A stretch of 64,000 nucleotides of DNA from assembly GCA_964536965.1 (NCBI GenBank), contig CAZIAL010000002.1, forward strand, positions 1 to 64,000, written 5' to 3'. This DNA is from JACMQW01 sp964536965 (GTDB lineage: Bacteria > Bdellovibrionota > UBA1018). The notes below the pieces were generated by a model, which saw only the letters and a list, made by a program, of their open reading frames with translations, was not told where the DNA came from and ran no database searches. Every line of letters begins with the position of its first letter. Within the stretch, counting starts at the first letter, position 1. This document shows positions 25,191-35,216 of this stretch, in pieces. Position numbers and translations under genes: made by a program.

Positions 25191-26297
25191 ATGAAGTTCG
25201 TCATTCACCGCAACCCATTGTTGGAAGCTTTAAAGAAAGCCCAAAGCGTGGTGGAGAAAAAGAACACCGTACCGATTCTCGCGAACGTTTTGTTCGCTGT
25301 CGAAGGGGATGAGCTCTCGATCTCCGCCACCGATCTGGAAGTCGGTTTGAAAATGGTTCTTCCCGTGGAGAAAGCGCAGAGCGGAAAAATCACGCTCTCC
25401 TCAAAAGCTCTCCTCGATATCGTGAACGAGCTTCCGCAAGCTCCGATCGAAATCACGAAAAAAGAAAATGATTGGGTCGAGATCGTTTGCGGAAAATCCC
25501 GCTTTAAAGTCGTCTCGCTCTCCGCCACCGAATACCCGGCGCTTCCGGCCTTCGAAGAAAAAAAATACTTCGACGCGAAACTCGACGGTCTGAAAGAAAT
25601 GATCGATCGGACGAGCTTCGCCGTCTCGACCGATGCTACCCGCTATCTGATGAACGGGGTGTATTTCGAGCCCCTCGAAAAGAACGTCATGCGGATGACC
25701 GCGACCGACGGACATCGCCTCGCCTTCATGGATGGCGAAGTTTTCTCGACCATGCCGGAATTCAAACGCGGCGTGATCATTCCGCGTAAAGGCCTGATGG
25801 AACTTCGTAAGTTTCTCGAGGAGGGGGATTCCACGATCGGCCTCGCCTTCGAACGAGGGTATGTCTTTGCCAACCTCGGCGGCAGTTACCTTTTCATCCG
25901 CTTGATCGAGGGCGAATATCCGGATTATCGCCAGGTCATTCCGAAATCCACGGACCGTGTCGCGAAGATCGATAAAGCTATTTTCCATAGCGCGCTGAAA
26001 CGCGTGAGCCTGCTTGCGCATGAAAAATCGAAAGGTGTGAAATTTTCCATCCAGCCAGGAATGCTCACGATCTATTCGAGCAATCCGGATCTCGGAGAAG
26101 CGAAGGAAGAAATCGATGTCGGGTATACCGGCGAGCCGGTTTCGATCGGCTTCAACGCAAAGTACCTGCTCGAGTGCCTCGCCGTGACCCCGGTGGATAA
26201 ACTGGAACTCCTTTTCAAGGATCACCTGAGCCCAGGAATTCTGAAGGGCGAGGGCCAGCCGAACCACACCTACGTCGTCATGCCGATGCGGATCTAG
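25191..26297 (+). CDS. dnaN: DNA polymerase III sliding clamp, beta subunit
   Basis: 368 residues, the normal clamp length, with three similar clamp domains. The N-terminus MKFVIHRNPLLEALKKAQ and TRYLMNGVYFE are typical, and it ends in the conserved TYVVMPMRI. AAGAAGAGG lies 5 bases before the ATG. Downstream of oriC and 23 bases before recF, as in most bacteria. Confidence 0.96.
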   Translation: MKFVIHRNPLLEALKKAQSVVEKKNTVPILANVLFAVEGDELSISATDLEVGLKMVLPVEKAQSGKITLSSKALLDIVNELPQAPIEITKKENDWVEIVCGKSRFKVVSLSATEYPALPAFEEKKYFDAKLDGLKEMIDRTSFAVSTDATRYLMNGVYFEPLEKNVMRMTATDGHRLAFMDGEVFSTMPEFKRGVIIPRKGLMELRKFLEEGDSTIGLAFERGYVFANLGGSYLFIRLIEGEYPDYRQVIPKSTDRVAKIDKAIFHSALKRVSLLAHEKSKGVKFSIQPGMLTIYSSNPDLGEAKEEIDVGYTGEPVSIGFNAKYLLECLAVTPVDKLELLFKDHLSPGILKGEGQPNHTYVVMPMRI

Positions 26298-26320
26298 TGG
26301 CCGCGCGCTTGTAAGCTCCA

Positions 26321-27532
26321 TTGAGAGTCCAAGAGTTCCGTCTCAACCAGTTTCGCAACAGCCAGTCGCTTCGGTTCACTCCCGATCCCCATCTGAATTT
26401 CCTCATCGGGGAAAACGGCCAGGGCAAGACCTCGATCCTGGAGGGTCTCGGATATCTTTCGACGCTCCGGTCATTTCGCGGCGCGCGAAGCGACGAGGTT
26501 TTGAAATATGGCGAAACCTGGGCGGATGTTTCCTGTCGGTTGACCCAAGAGTCGGGCGGTAAGGCCCCCGACTGGTCGTCAGAGCTCAAAGTGACCTTTG
26601 CGCGCACCGGAGAGAGGGTCACGAAGACCGCGTTCATTGAGGGGAAACCTCTGCGTTCCTCGACGCAGTACCTCTCCTCTCGCTTCGGGCAAGCCGAACT
26701 TGGATTCCACTCGATCGTTTTCAACCCATCGGATCATGATCTCGTTCGCGGAGAACCCTCGATCCGTCGCGCCTATCTCGACCGGGTCCTTTCGGCCGAG
26801 GATCCCGAGTACTTACGCACGCTTTCGCGTTACCTGAAACTCCTCGAACAGAGGAATGCCTTGCTCAAGCAGGAAAATCGTCCCTCGGCGGCCATGCTGG
26901 AAGGTTTTACGGAACCGCTCATCGAAGTCGGTGCGCGGATCGCGCGGTCGCGTCTCGACTGGCTGTCGCGCCTTGGGAAATTACTCGATCCGACGCTTGA
27001 AAAAATCGTCTCCCCGGCGCTGCCGCTTCGCGCATTTTATCTGTCTTCGTGGATCAAGAAAAACGATGGAATTTCAATACCTTCACTGGACTTGGGCCCG
27101 AGCCAATTTCCTTTACAAAACCCCCTCCCCTCACTAGAGTTTTTTGAAGTCGAATTTCGAGAAGCACTTCAGTCGAAGAGTGAAGCGGAATGGCGAGCAG
27201 GAGTGACGCTCGCGGGACCGCACCGGGATGACCTAGGCCTGTATTACGGGGAGAAGCCTCTCCGTGGTCATGGGTCCCAAGGGGAAGTCCGTTCCGCGCT
27301 CATCACACTGAAACTTTGCGAGATCGAGCTCTTCCGAAGTCGAACCGGACATCGGCCGATCCTGCTCCTGGATGATTTTTCCTCCGAACTGGATCGCAAC
27401 CGACGTGAGTTTCTTCTTCGGTATCTTTCCGAAACGGACTTGCAGGTCTTCGTGACCTCGACGGAAGAACCGCCCCATCGAGGGAAGATCTTTCGGGTGA
27501 AGCAAGGAACGATCGAGGAGGATTCCGCGTAA
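26321..27532 (+). CDS. recF: DNA replication and repair protein RecF
   Basis: 403 residues. The SMC/Rad50-like ATPase has Walker A IGENGQGKTS, signature DLVRGEPSIRRAYLD, and Walker B ILLLDDFSSELD. RecF helps RecA load at gaps. The start must be the TTG at 26321: an in-frame TAA lies at 26312-26314, and the conserved N-terminus follows at once. 136 bp separate it from gyrB. Confidence 0.93.
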   Translation: MRVQEFRLNQFRNSQSLRFTPDPHLNFLIGENGQGKTSILEGLGYLSTLRSFRGARSDEVLKYGETWADVSCRLTQESGGKAPDWSSELKVTFARTGERVTKTAFIEGKPLRSSTQYLSSRFGQAELGFHSIVFNPSDHDLVRGEPSIRRAYLDRVLSAEDPEYLRTLSRYLKLLEQRNALLKQENRPSAAMLEGFTEPLIEVGARIARSRLDWLSRLGKLLDPTLEKIVSPALPLRAFYLSSWIKKNDGISIPSLDLGPSQFPLQNPLPSLEFFEVEFREALQSKSEAEWRAGVTLAGPHRDDLGLYYGEKPLRGHGSQGEVRSALITLKLCEIELFRSRTGHRPILLLDDFSSELDRNRREFLLRYLSETDLQVFVTSTEEPPHRGKIFRVKQGTIEEDSA

Positions 27533-27557
27533 GCGGTGCGGAGCTCGCGAGTCGACG

Positions 27558-27572
27558 GATCGAATTTCGATC
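27558..27572. repeat. 15-bp palindrome in the recF-gyrB gap
   Basis: GATCGAA-T-TTCGATC, perfect 7-bp arms, about 97 bp before the gyrB start. No T-run follows, so it is not a terminator. It could be an operator; there is no direct support. Confidence 0.3.
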
Positions 27573-27668
27573 GAAAATTTCCCCGGGTGATCATGCAGGC
27601 GAGGTGCCTTCGGATACGGGTCGGGAAAGGACGACGAATCGATAGCGAAAGGAAAAGGTCCGCTCGAG

Positions 27669-30113
27669 ATGTCCAGTTCTGAAAGCCCTTCCACCCAGGT
27701 TAATTCCGAATACTCCGCCGATAAAATCAAGATTCTCGAAGGCTTAGAAGCCGTCCGCAAACGCCCAGGGATGTACATCGGCGACACCGGCGCCCGCGGC
27801 CTCCACCACTGCGTTTACGAAATCGTCGACAACTCCATCGACGAAGCGCTTGCGGGACACGCGAAAAAAATCATCGCCACGATCCATGTGGATAACTCGG
27901 TCACCGTCGAAGACGACGGCCGCGGAATTCCGACGGGGATGCACCCCAGCGGCCTCTCCGCCGTCGAAATCGTCATGACGAAGCTGCACGCCGGCGGGAA
28001 ATTCAACGAAGAGGGCGGTGCCTATAAAGTATCCGGCGGTCTCCACGGCGTCGGCGCCTCGGTCGTGAACGCGCTCTCCGAGCAGCTCTCCGTCGAAGTG
28101 AAGCAAAACGGCAAGGTTTACGCGATGACCTTCCATCGCGGCGTCACCGAAGCTCCGCTCAAGGAAGTGGGCGTCACGGATAAACGCGGGACGAAAACGA
28201 CATTCAAGCCGGATCCTGAAATTTTTTCGACGCTCGAGTACTCCTACGAGACCCTGGCGACCCGTCTGCGCGAGCTTGCGTTCCTGAATTCCGGCATCGC
28301 GATCACCCTCATCGATGAGCGGCTCGAGCCCGTGAAATCGCAGGAGTACCACTACTCCGGCGGGATCTCGGCTTTCGTCGAGCATATGAACAAGTCGAAG
28401 AACAAGCTTCACGAGAAGCCGATTTTCGTCGGCGGCGAACGGAACGGATTTTACGCCGAAATCGCCTTGCAGTGGAACGACTCTTACGTCGAGACCACTT
28501 CGAGTTATGTGAACAACATCAACACCATCGAAGGTGGCACGCACGTCGCCGGCTTCCGAAACGCCCTCACCCGGTCGGTGAATCGCTACATCAGCGAGAG
28601 CGGACTTTCGAAGCAGATGAAGGAAGGACTCACCGGAGACGATATCCGCGAAGGTCTTGCCTGCGTGATTTCGGTAAAAATTCCGGAGCCGCAGTTCGAA
28701 GGTCAGACGAAATCGAAGCTCGGTACGGGCGAAGTCGAAGGTTTCGTGAACGGACTCGTCTACGAGAAGTTGAACGACTACTTCGAGCAGAACCCGAGCG
28801 TCGCGAAGCGCGTGATCCAGAAAGCGATCGACGCCGCAGCCGCGCGGATCGCCGCCCGGAAAGCCCGCGAGCTGACCCGACGTAAAACGGCGCTCGATTT
28901 CGGCGGACTGCCCGGGAAGATGGCCGACTGTCAGGAAAAAGATCCGGCGCTCTGCGAAGTTTATCTCGTCGAAGGGGACTCCGCTGGAGGATCCGCGAAA
29001 CAGGGCCGCGACCGGAAAAACCAGGCGATCCTGCCCCTGAAGGGTAAGATCCTGAACGTCGAACGCGCGCGTTTCGATAAGATGCTCGCCTTCGAAGAGA
29101 TCAAGATCCTGATCACGGCGCTCGGCGCCGGCATCGGCAAGGAAGAATTCGACATCAACAAGCTCCGCTATCACAAGATCGTGATCATGACGGATGCCGA
29201 CGTCGACGGATCCCATATTCGGACGCTGCTTCTGACCTTCTTCTTCCGGCAGATGCCGGAAATTCTGGAGCGCGGGTATCTCTACATCGCGCAGCCGCCG
29301 CTGTATAAAGTGAAAAAAGGCCAGAAAGAGCGCTACCTGAAGAACGAAGCCGAGCTCGCCGAGTTCCTGCTCACCTCCGGTCTCGAAGGCGTCACCGTGC
29401 GCGCGGGCGGTAAGGATATTCCGGCGTCTTCGGTGACGACCGCGCTGAAATCGGCCAACCGGCTTTCGAAGTCGATCGACCGGATGGCGAAACGGCTGCA
29501 CCCCGAAGTCCTGCGCTCGCTGATTCGTCAGGGAGTGAACTTCGAGACGATCGTGACGAAAGAGAAGCTCGAAGCCGTCATGGCGATCATCGCGAAGGAA
29601 GCGATGGAGCGGAATATCCCGCTCTCCTATACGCTCGCGAAAGATGCGGAACACGGCTCGTGGTTCGCGACGGTGGAAAACGTCGTCCAGGGTTCGAAGC
29701 GGATCGCGCTGATCAACCACAACATGCTGACCTCGACCGAATACGAAGAGCTCATCAAGCACAACGTCGCCATGCAGACGATCGGGGCGGGCCCTTTCGA
29801 AGTCGTCACCGACGGAAAAGCGGGCGAAAAAGCGACGGAAACGATCAAAGACGGGGAAGCCCTCGCGCTGAAGATCGTGGAAAAGGCGAAGCAAGGTCTC
29901 GGAATCCAGCGTTACAAAGGTCTCGGTGAAATGAATCCGGACCAGCTCTGGGAAACGACCATGGATCCGGCGCGCCGGACCCTCCTGAAGGTCACCGTGA
30001 ACGACGCGGTCGAAGCCGACGGCGTTTTTTCCGTCCTCATGGGCGATGCGGTCGAACCGCGCCGCGCGTTCATCGAAGAGAACGCTCTTCGCGTAAGGAA
30101 CCTCGATATATGA
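27669..30113 (+). CDS. gyrB: DNA gyrase subunit B
   Basis: 814 residues. The ATPase domain begins with LEAVRKRPGMYIG and includes GGLHGVG. The TOPRIM motif EGDSAGGSAKQGRD lies at about residues 436-449, and the C-terminus has IQRYKGLGEMN. Part of the rightward origin block. Its stop overlaps the start of fabH by 4 bases, so gyrB and fabH are translationally coupled. Confidence 0.97.
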   Translation: MSSSESPSTQVNSEYSADKIKILEGLEAVRKRPGMYIGDTGARGLHHCVYEIVDNSIDEALAGHAKKIIATIHVDNSVTVEDDGRGIPTGMHPSGLSAVEIVMTKLHAGGKFNEEGGAYKVSGGLHGVGASVVNALSEQLSVEVKQNGKVYAMTFHRGVTEAPLKEVGVTDKRGTKTTFKPDPEIFSTLEYSYETLATRLRELAFLNSGIAITLIDERLEPVKSQEYHYSGGISAFVEHMNKSKNKLHEKPIFVGGERNGFYAEIALQWNDSYVETTSSYVNNINTIEGGTHVAGFRNALTRSVNRYISESGLSKQMKEGLTGDDIREGLACVISVKIPEPQFEGQTKSKLGTGEVEGFVNGLVYEKLNDYFEQNPSVAKRVIQKAIDAAAARIAARKARELTRRKTALDFGGLPGKMADCQEKDPALCEVYLVEGDSAGGSAKQGRDRKNQAILPLKGKILNVERARFDKMLAFEEIKILITALGAGIGKEEFDINKLRYHKIVIMTDADVDGSHIRTLLLTFFFRQMPEILERGYLYIAQPPLYKVKKGQKERYLKNEAELAEFLLTSGLEGVTVRAGGKDIPASSVTTALKSANRLSKSIDRMAKRLHPEVLRSLIRQGVNFETIVTKEKLEAVMAIIAKEAMERNIPLSYTLAKDAEHGSWFATVENVVQGSKRIALINHNMLTSTEYEELIKHNVAMQTIGAGPFEVVTDGKAGEKATETIKDGEALALKIVEKAKQGLGIQRYKGLGEMNPDQLWETTMDPARRTLLKVTVNDAVEADGVFSVLMGDAVEPRRAFIEENALRVRNLDI

Positions 30114-31123
30114 TGAAGAAATCCCAGATTCTGGGCGTGGGCTCCTACGTCCCGCCGCGCGTTTTCACGAATGATGACATTTCGAAAATGATGGACACTT
30201 CCGACGAGTGGATTCGTCAGCGCACCGGCATCGAGCAGCGCCACTGGGCGGAGCCGAACGTTTCCACGTCGGATCTTGCGCTGGTCGCGGCTGAACGCGC
30301 CCTCGAGAACGCGAAGGTGAAAAAGGGGGAAATCGACGCGATCATCGCGGCGACCCTCTCTCCGGACCACGACTTCCCCGGCCTCGGCTGCTTTCTACAG
30401 GCGAAGATGGATCTCCCGGGTATCGCGGCGATCGACGTCCGCCAGCAGTGTTCGGGATTTCTTTACGCGCTTTCGGTCGCGGATTCGTTCATCAAGAGCG
30501 GGAGGTATAAAAAGATTCTCGTCGTCGGCGCAGAAATTCACTCTCGCGGGATGGACCGAACCCCCGAGGGCCGCGATGTCGCGGTTCTTTTCGGAGACGG
30601 TGCGGGAGCGGTCGTGGTGGGCGAATGCCCGGCGAACGTGAAAGAGACCGACTCGCAGATTTATTCGACCCACCTGCACGCGGACGGATCGTTCGCCAAG
30701 GAGCTCTGGGTCGCGGCGCCGGGAATGAACAACGGCGGCGAGCGGGTTTCCCACGAAGCGATCGACGCGAAACTCCATTACCCGAAGATGAACGGGAAGA
30801 CGGTTTTCCTCCACGCCGCGAAGCGGATGCCGGAAGCCGTCATGGAAGCCCTCAACGCGAACGGAAAGAAAATCGAAGACGTCGATCTGTTTCTGTTCCA
30901 CCAGGCGAACCTGCGGATCAACGAAATGGTCGGCAAGCAGCTGGGCATTCCGGCGGACAAGATCTTCAACACCATCCAAAAGTTCGGCAACACCACGGCC
31001 GCGACGATCCCCCTCGGGATGGACGAAGCCGTGAAAGCCGGGAAGCTTAAAAAAGGAATGCTCGTCGCATCGGCGGCATTCGGCAGCGGCTTTACTTGGG
31101 CCTCGGCGCTCTTCCGATACTGA
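30110..31123 (+). CDS. fabH: 3-oxoacyl-ACP synthase III (KAS III)
   Basis: 337 residues. FabH condenses acetyl-CoA with malonyl-ACP to start fatty-acid synthesis. The catalytic triad is Cys114 (QQCSGF), His264 (LFHQANLRI) and Asn294 (FGNTTAAT). It sits between gyrB and gyrA, overlapping gyrB by 4 bases and 18 bases before gyrA. Its usual neighbours (plsX, fabD, fabG) are absent. A second, conventional fabH elsewhere in the genome is possible. Confidence 0.92.
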   Translation: MMKKSQILGVGSYVPPRVFTNDDISKMMDTSDEWIRQRTGIEQRHWAEPNVSTSDLALVAAERALENAKVKKGEIDAIIAATLSPDHDFPGLGCFLQAKMDLPGIAAIDVRQQCSGFLYALSVADSFIKSGRYKKILVVGAEIHSRGMDRTPEGRDVAVLFGDGAGAVVVGECPANVKETDSQIYSTHLHADGSFAKELWVAAPGMNNGGERVSHEAIDAKLHYPKMNGKTVFLHAAKRMPEAVMEALNANGKKIEDVDLFLFHQANLRINEMVGKQLGIPADKIFNTIQKFGNTTAATIPLGMDEAVKAGKLKKGMLVASAAFGSGFTWASALFRY

Positions 31124-31141
31124 GTTTTAGGAAAATAGTTT

Positions 31142-33640
31142 ATGGCAGAGACCGGCAATACCGAATCCGAAAAGAACGTCACTCCGATTACGATCGAAGA
31201 CGAAATGCGGGGAGCTTACCTCGACTACGCGATGAGCGTGATCGTGGGACGTGCCCTTCCCGATGTGCGCGACGGGCTGAAACCCGTTCACCGCCGCGTG
31301 CTGTACTCGATGTACGAGCAGAACATCAGTTACAACCGCCCGTTCGTGAAATCCGCCCGCGTGGTCGGGGACGTCATCGGTAAATACCACCCGCATGGGG
31401 ACGTTTCGGTTTACGACGCCGTCGTACGTCTCGCGCAGGATTTCTCGCTCCGTTACCCCCTCGTCCGCGGGCAGGGGAACTTCGGCTCCGTCGACGGCGA
31501 CGCTCCGGCGGCGATGCGCTACACCGAAGCGAAAATGGAGAAGATCACCGACGAACTTCTCGCCGACCTCGACAAGGAAACCGTCGACTTCGGCCCCAAC
31601 TACGACGATTCCCTCCAGGAACCGCTCGTTCTCCCCACGCGTCTGCCGAATCTTCTGATCAACGGCTCGAGCGGGATCGCCGTCGGCATGGCGACGAACA
31701 TTCCCCCGCATAACCTGACCGAAATCATTGATGCGACGCTGGCCCTCATCGACAAGCCGACTCTCGTCACCGACGACCTTTTCGAATTCGTGAAGGGACC
31801 GGACTTCCCGACGGCCGCGCTCATGTTCGGCGGCGGAATTAAAGACGCCTACCGCACGGGCCGCGGCTCGGTCACGCTTCGGGCGAAGACCGAGATCGAA
31901 ACGCTGAAGAACGAGCGCGAGCGCATCGTCGTCACCGAAATCCCTTATCAGGTGAATAAAGCGCGGCTAATCGAGAAAATCGCCGATCTCGTCCGCGACA
32001 AGAAGCTTGAAGGGATCTCCGATCTTCGCGACGAATCCGATCGCGAAGGGATGCGGATCGTGATCGAGACGAAGAAAGGCGAGAACGCGACCGTCATTCT
32101 GAACCGCCTGTATAAGCTCACGCAGATGCAGGACAACTTTTCGATCAACATGCTGGCGATTCATCACGGCCAGCCGAAGACCTTCAACCTACGCGACATG
32201 CTCTGGGCGTTCGTCGAGCATCGTAAAGACGTGGTCATTCGCCGCACGATTTTCGAGCTTCGGAAAGCCGAAGCGCGCGCCCACATCTTAGAGGGGCTGA
32301 AAAAGGCCGTCGAGAACATCGACGAAGTCATCCAGCTGATCAAGGCGTCGGCGGGTCCGGAACAAGCGAAAGACGCTCTCCAGATCAAGTTCGGTTTCTC
32401 CGATATCCAGGCCCAGGCCATTCTCGAGATGCGCCTCCAGCGCCTGACCGGCCTCGAACGCGACAAGATCATCGATGAGTACAACGAAGTCCTGAAGCTC
32501 ATCACCCGGCTGAAGGAAATTCTCGGCAGCGAGAAGCTCGTTTACGAAATCGTGAAGACCGAGCTTCTCGAGGTGAAAGAAAAGTTCGGCGACGCTCGTC
32601 GGACGGAGATCGTCTACGACGCGAGCTCCGAGTTCGAAGAAGAATCCCTGATCAAGGACGAGGAGACCCTCGTCACGATCACCCACACGGGTTATATCAA
32701 GCGCACCGACCCGTCGCAGTTCCGGTCCCAGCACCGCGGCGGGCGCGGGATCAAGGGCATGACGACCGGCGAAGAAGACTTCGTCACGTCGATGTACCAC
32801 ACGAATACCCTCTCTTATCTCCTCTGCTTCACGGACCGCGGCCGACTCTACTGGCTGAAGGTTTACAAGGTGCCGGAGGCTTCCCGCGCCGCTAAAGGAA
32901 AGGCGATCGTGAATTTGATCGCGCTCCAGGCCGGGGAAAAGATCAAAGCGATCCTTCCGGTGAAGGAGTTCAAGGAGAACGAGTTCATCACGATGGTCAC
33001 CCGGAACGGAATCATCAAGAAGACGCCGCTTTCGGATTTTTCGAACGTCCGGGCATCGGGAATCATCGCGGTGACGACGGACGAAGGCGACGAGCTCATT
33101 CGGGCCTGCCGCACGACGGGCGCGCAAGACATCTTCCTCTGCTCGCGCGAAGGGATGTCGATCCGGTTCCAAGAAGAAGATGTTCGGCCAATGGGCCGGA
33201 CCGCGCGTGGCGTGATCGGAATGAGTCTCGACGAAAACGATCAGGTCGTGGCGATGGAAGTGCTCGATCGCGGCGCCGAATCGAAGTTCGAAGTTCTGAC
33301 GGTGACTGAGTCGGGTTACGGCAAACGAACGCCGGTCGGCGACTACCGCACGCAATCTCGCGGCGGCAAGGGCATCATCACGATGAAGACGAATGACAAG
33401 AACGGCTCCGTCATGGGGTCTCGCCAGGTCATGCCGGACAAAGACGTGATGCTCGTTTCGAACAAAGGCCAGATGATCCGCATCAGCGTGGGCGGAATTT
33501 CGGAACAAGGTCGAAATACGCAGGGCGTGCGCCTGATGACCCTCTCCGACGGCGAGAAGGTCATGTTCTTCGAAACGATCGCGGAAGCCGTGGTCGCGAC
33601 TGAGACGCCGGATACCGGAAACGGAGAAACGGTCCACTGA
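31142..33640 (+). CDS. gyrA: DNA gyrase subunit A
   Basis: 832 residues. The active-site Tyr is Tyr127 in AMRYTEAKM. The GyrA box in the C-terminal beta-pinwheel, QSRGGKG, marks this as gyrase and not topoisomerase IV. In the quinolone-determining region, E. coli Ser83 is Val88 here (HPHGDVSVYD), while Asp87 is kept as Asp92. Confidence 0.97.
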   Translation: MAETGNTESEKNVTPITIEDEMRGAYLDYAMSVIVGRALPDVRDGLKPVHRRVLYSMYEQNISYNRPFVKSARVVGDVIGKYHPHGDVSVYDAVVRLAQDFSLRYPLVRGQGNFGSVDGDAPAAMRYTEAKMEKITDELLADLDKETVDFGPNYDDSLQEPLVLPTRLPNLLINGSSGIAVGMATNIPPHNLTEIIDATLALIDKPTLVTDDLFEFVKGPDFPTAALMFGGGIKDAYRTGRGSVTLRAKTEIETLKNERERIVVTEIPYQVNKARLIEKIADLVRDKKLEGISDLRDESDREGMRIVIETKKGENATVILNRLYKLTQMQDNFSINMLAIHHGQPKTFNLRDMLWAFVEHRKDVVIRRTIFELRKAEARAHILEGLKKAVENIDEVIQLIKASAGPEQAKDALQIKFGFSDIQAQAILEMRLQRLTGLERDKIIDEYNEVLKLITRLKEILGSEKLVYEIVKTELLEVKEKFGDARRTEIVYDASSEFEEESLIKDEETLVTITHTGYIKRTDPSQFRSQHRGGRGIKGMTTGEEDFVTSMYHTNTLSYLLCFTDRGRLYWLKVYKVPEASRAAKGKAIVNLIALQAGEKIKAILPVKEFKENEFITMVTRNGIIKKTPLSDFSNVRASGIIAVTTDEGDELIRACRTTGAQDIFLCSREGMSIRFQEEDVRPMGRTARGVIGMSLDENDQVVAMEVLDRGAESKFEVLTVTESGYGKRTPVGDYRTQSRGGKGIITMKTNDKNGSVMGSRQVMPDKDVMLVSNKGQMIRISVGGISEQGRNTQGVRLMTLSDGEKVMFFETIAEAVVATETPDTGNGETVH

Positions 33641-33660
33641 TCCGAGCGAGGGCCAGCGCG

Positions 33661-34485
33661 GTGGTCTTGCGAACGCTGATGATCGTCGCCTTGGTGTCGA
33701 CCGTCGGATGTACTTCGCAGAACCCGCGTGATCGGTTCATGCTCGCCGAAAGGCTCTGGCAGGAAAAAAACTACGCGGCGGCGGTCGCGGAGTACGAACG
33801 GGTCGTGCAGAAGGATCCCTCTTCGGAGATCGGGATCGAAGCGGCGTTCCGGGCGGCGACGACCCAGTCCCTGTTCTTGAACGAGCAGCTTCCTGCGCTT
33901 CGCAAGCTGAACCGAATCATCGAAGTGAATCGCGAGCATCGTCTAGCCCAGGGGGCGAACAAGCTCATCGGCGACATCCTGTTTTCGAAGCTCGAGCAGT
34001 ACGAACAGTCGATCCAGCATTACGAGCGAATGCTCGAGGAATATCCCGATGATCCGAGCCGGGATGAATACTCGTTTCGGATCGGCAAGGCGCAGTTCCA
34101 CCTCCTGAAGTTCGAGGCCTCGATCAAGACCTTTCGAATCGTCGCGGAAAAATACAAAGGGACCGAGTGGGGAAAACGCGCCCGCTTCGAGATTGGCGTC
34201 TCTGAGCAAACCCGGGGACATCAGCTCCAGACGAAGGAGGCGCGCCTCGCTCAGGATGCATTTAAGTCCGCGACCCAGGAGTACCAGGAATTCATCAAAC
34301 TCTATCCGGACGACCCCCTCGCCCTGGATGCGAAGTTCGAAATCGGAAACTGCCTGGAAGAAATGGAACAGGTTGACGCAGCATATAAAGCCTTTGAAGA
34401 GATTCGGGAGAAGTATCCCAACCGGTCCGTGGTCGAAATGAAGCTGAAGCGGATCTCCGACCGGAAAACCCAAAAGAATCTTTGA
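33661..34485 (+). CDS. TPR-repeat lipoprotein, BamD/YbgF-like
   Basis: 274 residues. A lipoprotein signal ends in STVGC (lipidated Cys at about residue 17). Several tetratricopeptide-like helical pairs follow across the rest of the protein (for example AAAVAEYERVVQKDP, SIQHYERMLEEYPDD, ATQEYQEFIKLYPDD). This matches outer-membrane assembly lipoprotein BamD or the CpoB/YbgF group; I cannot separate them by eye. GTG start with GAGGG about 9 bases upstream. Confidence 0.72.
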   Translation: MVLRTLMIVALVSTVGCTSQNPRDRFMLAERLWQEKNYAAAVAEYERVVQKDPSSEIGIEAAFRAATTQSLFLNEQLPALRKLNRIIEVNREHRLAQGANKLIGDILFSKLEQYEQSIQHYERMLEEYPDDPSRDEYSFRIGKAQFHLLKFEASIKTFRIVAEKYKGTEWGKRARFEIGVSEQTRGHQLQTKEARLAQDAFKSATQEYQEFIKLYPDDPLALDAKFEIGNCLEEMEQVDAAYKAFEEIREKYPNRSVVEMKLKRISDRKTQKNL

Positions 34486-34522
34486 CCGCCCCCTGCGCGC
34501 CCCGTTATACCCCGCGCATCCC

Positions 34523-34762
34523 ATGGCCGAGCCGAAAGACCCGAAAAAAGACGGAAATCCGGATTCCGTTGCCCGCCAACTCGGCATGTTCGCCGTGGTG
34601 ATGAGTGCGTTTCTTGGAACGAGCATCGCGGGCACGATTGTGGGATGGCTTCTCTGGAAATATGCGGGATTTCCGCAATGGACGATGGCGGTAACGGGTG
34701 CGCTTGGAATCGTAAGTGGCGTACGCCAGGTGATGCAGGCGCAGAAAAGGTTCGAAAGATGA
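34523..34762 (+). CDS. atpZ: AtpZ/AtpI-like small membrane protein
   Basis: 79 residues: a charged N-terminus, then two hydrophobic helices (about 20-45 and 53-68) joined by WKYAGFPQW. This is the two-helix form found upstream of atpB in many bacteria, linked to F0 assembly or Mg/Ca transport. Its stop overlaps the next gene by 4 bases. Confidence 0.72.
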   Translation: MAEPKDPKKDGNPDSVARQLGMFAVVMSAFLGTSIAGTIVGWLLWKYAGFPQWTMAVTGALGIVSGVRQVMQAQKRFER

Positions 34763-35187
34763 AAATTCGAATCGGCGGGAAGCCGGTGGATCTTCGCCAC
34801 TTTGTATACGCGACCGGGATTTGGGCGATTCTCTCGGCGGGCCTCCTTTGGTTCTTCGAGAAAGAGCCAATTCCGGCTTTGCGCACCTGGGCGATTTACT
34901 TCGTACTGGTCGTTAGCGACCTGTTTTTTCTCGTAAAAACGATTGCGGCAGCCCTGCATTTAATGTCAGATCAGGGGGCTAAAAACAGGTCAGCCTATGC
35001 TATCCAGGCCGCGGTGTTCGGGGCCTTAAAGCTAGTGTGCCTGGGCGCGATTGGCTTCGTCACTTGGAAGTATCCGAACGCGCCACGAAGCGGGATTTTT
35101 TTAGGTTTAAGCGCGATATTCGTCGTGCCGCTTGCAGGCGGGTTCTTCTGGAGCCAGCAGCAGGTGAATGAAGATCAACAGCAGTAA
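34759..35187 (+). CDS. atpI: Four-helix membrane protein, probable ATP synthase subunit I
   Basis: 142 residues with four hydrophobic segments (about residues 14-32, 41-60, 74-96, 107-125). The size, topology and position just before atpB match the AtpI family, which helps assemble the c-ring; sequence similarity by eye is weak. The start at 34759 overlaps the previous stop (ATGA); a longer frame upstream is the shadow of that gene. Confidence 0.6.
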   Translation: MKIRIGGKPVDLRHFVYATGIWAILSAGLLWFFEKEPIPALRTWAIYFVLVVSDLFFLVKTIAAALHLMSDQGAKNRSAYAIQAAVFGALKLVCLGAIGFVTWKYPNAPRSGIFLGLSAIFVVPLAGGFFWSQQQVNEDQQQ

Positions 35188-35216
35188 GCAAACAGCAGTA
35201 AACGACGAGATGATTC

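Noticed and set aside
27744..29894. A 716-residue minus-strand open frame opposite gyrB
   Set aside because: It mirrors the codon pattern of gyrB, has no recognisable motif and no ribosome site; a shadow of a GC-rich gene.
32288..33637. A 449-residue minus-strand open frame opposite gyrA
   Set aside because: Shadow of gyrA, low-complexity His/Arg/Asp-rich translation.
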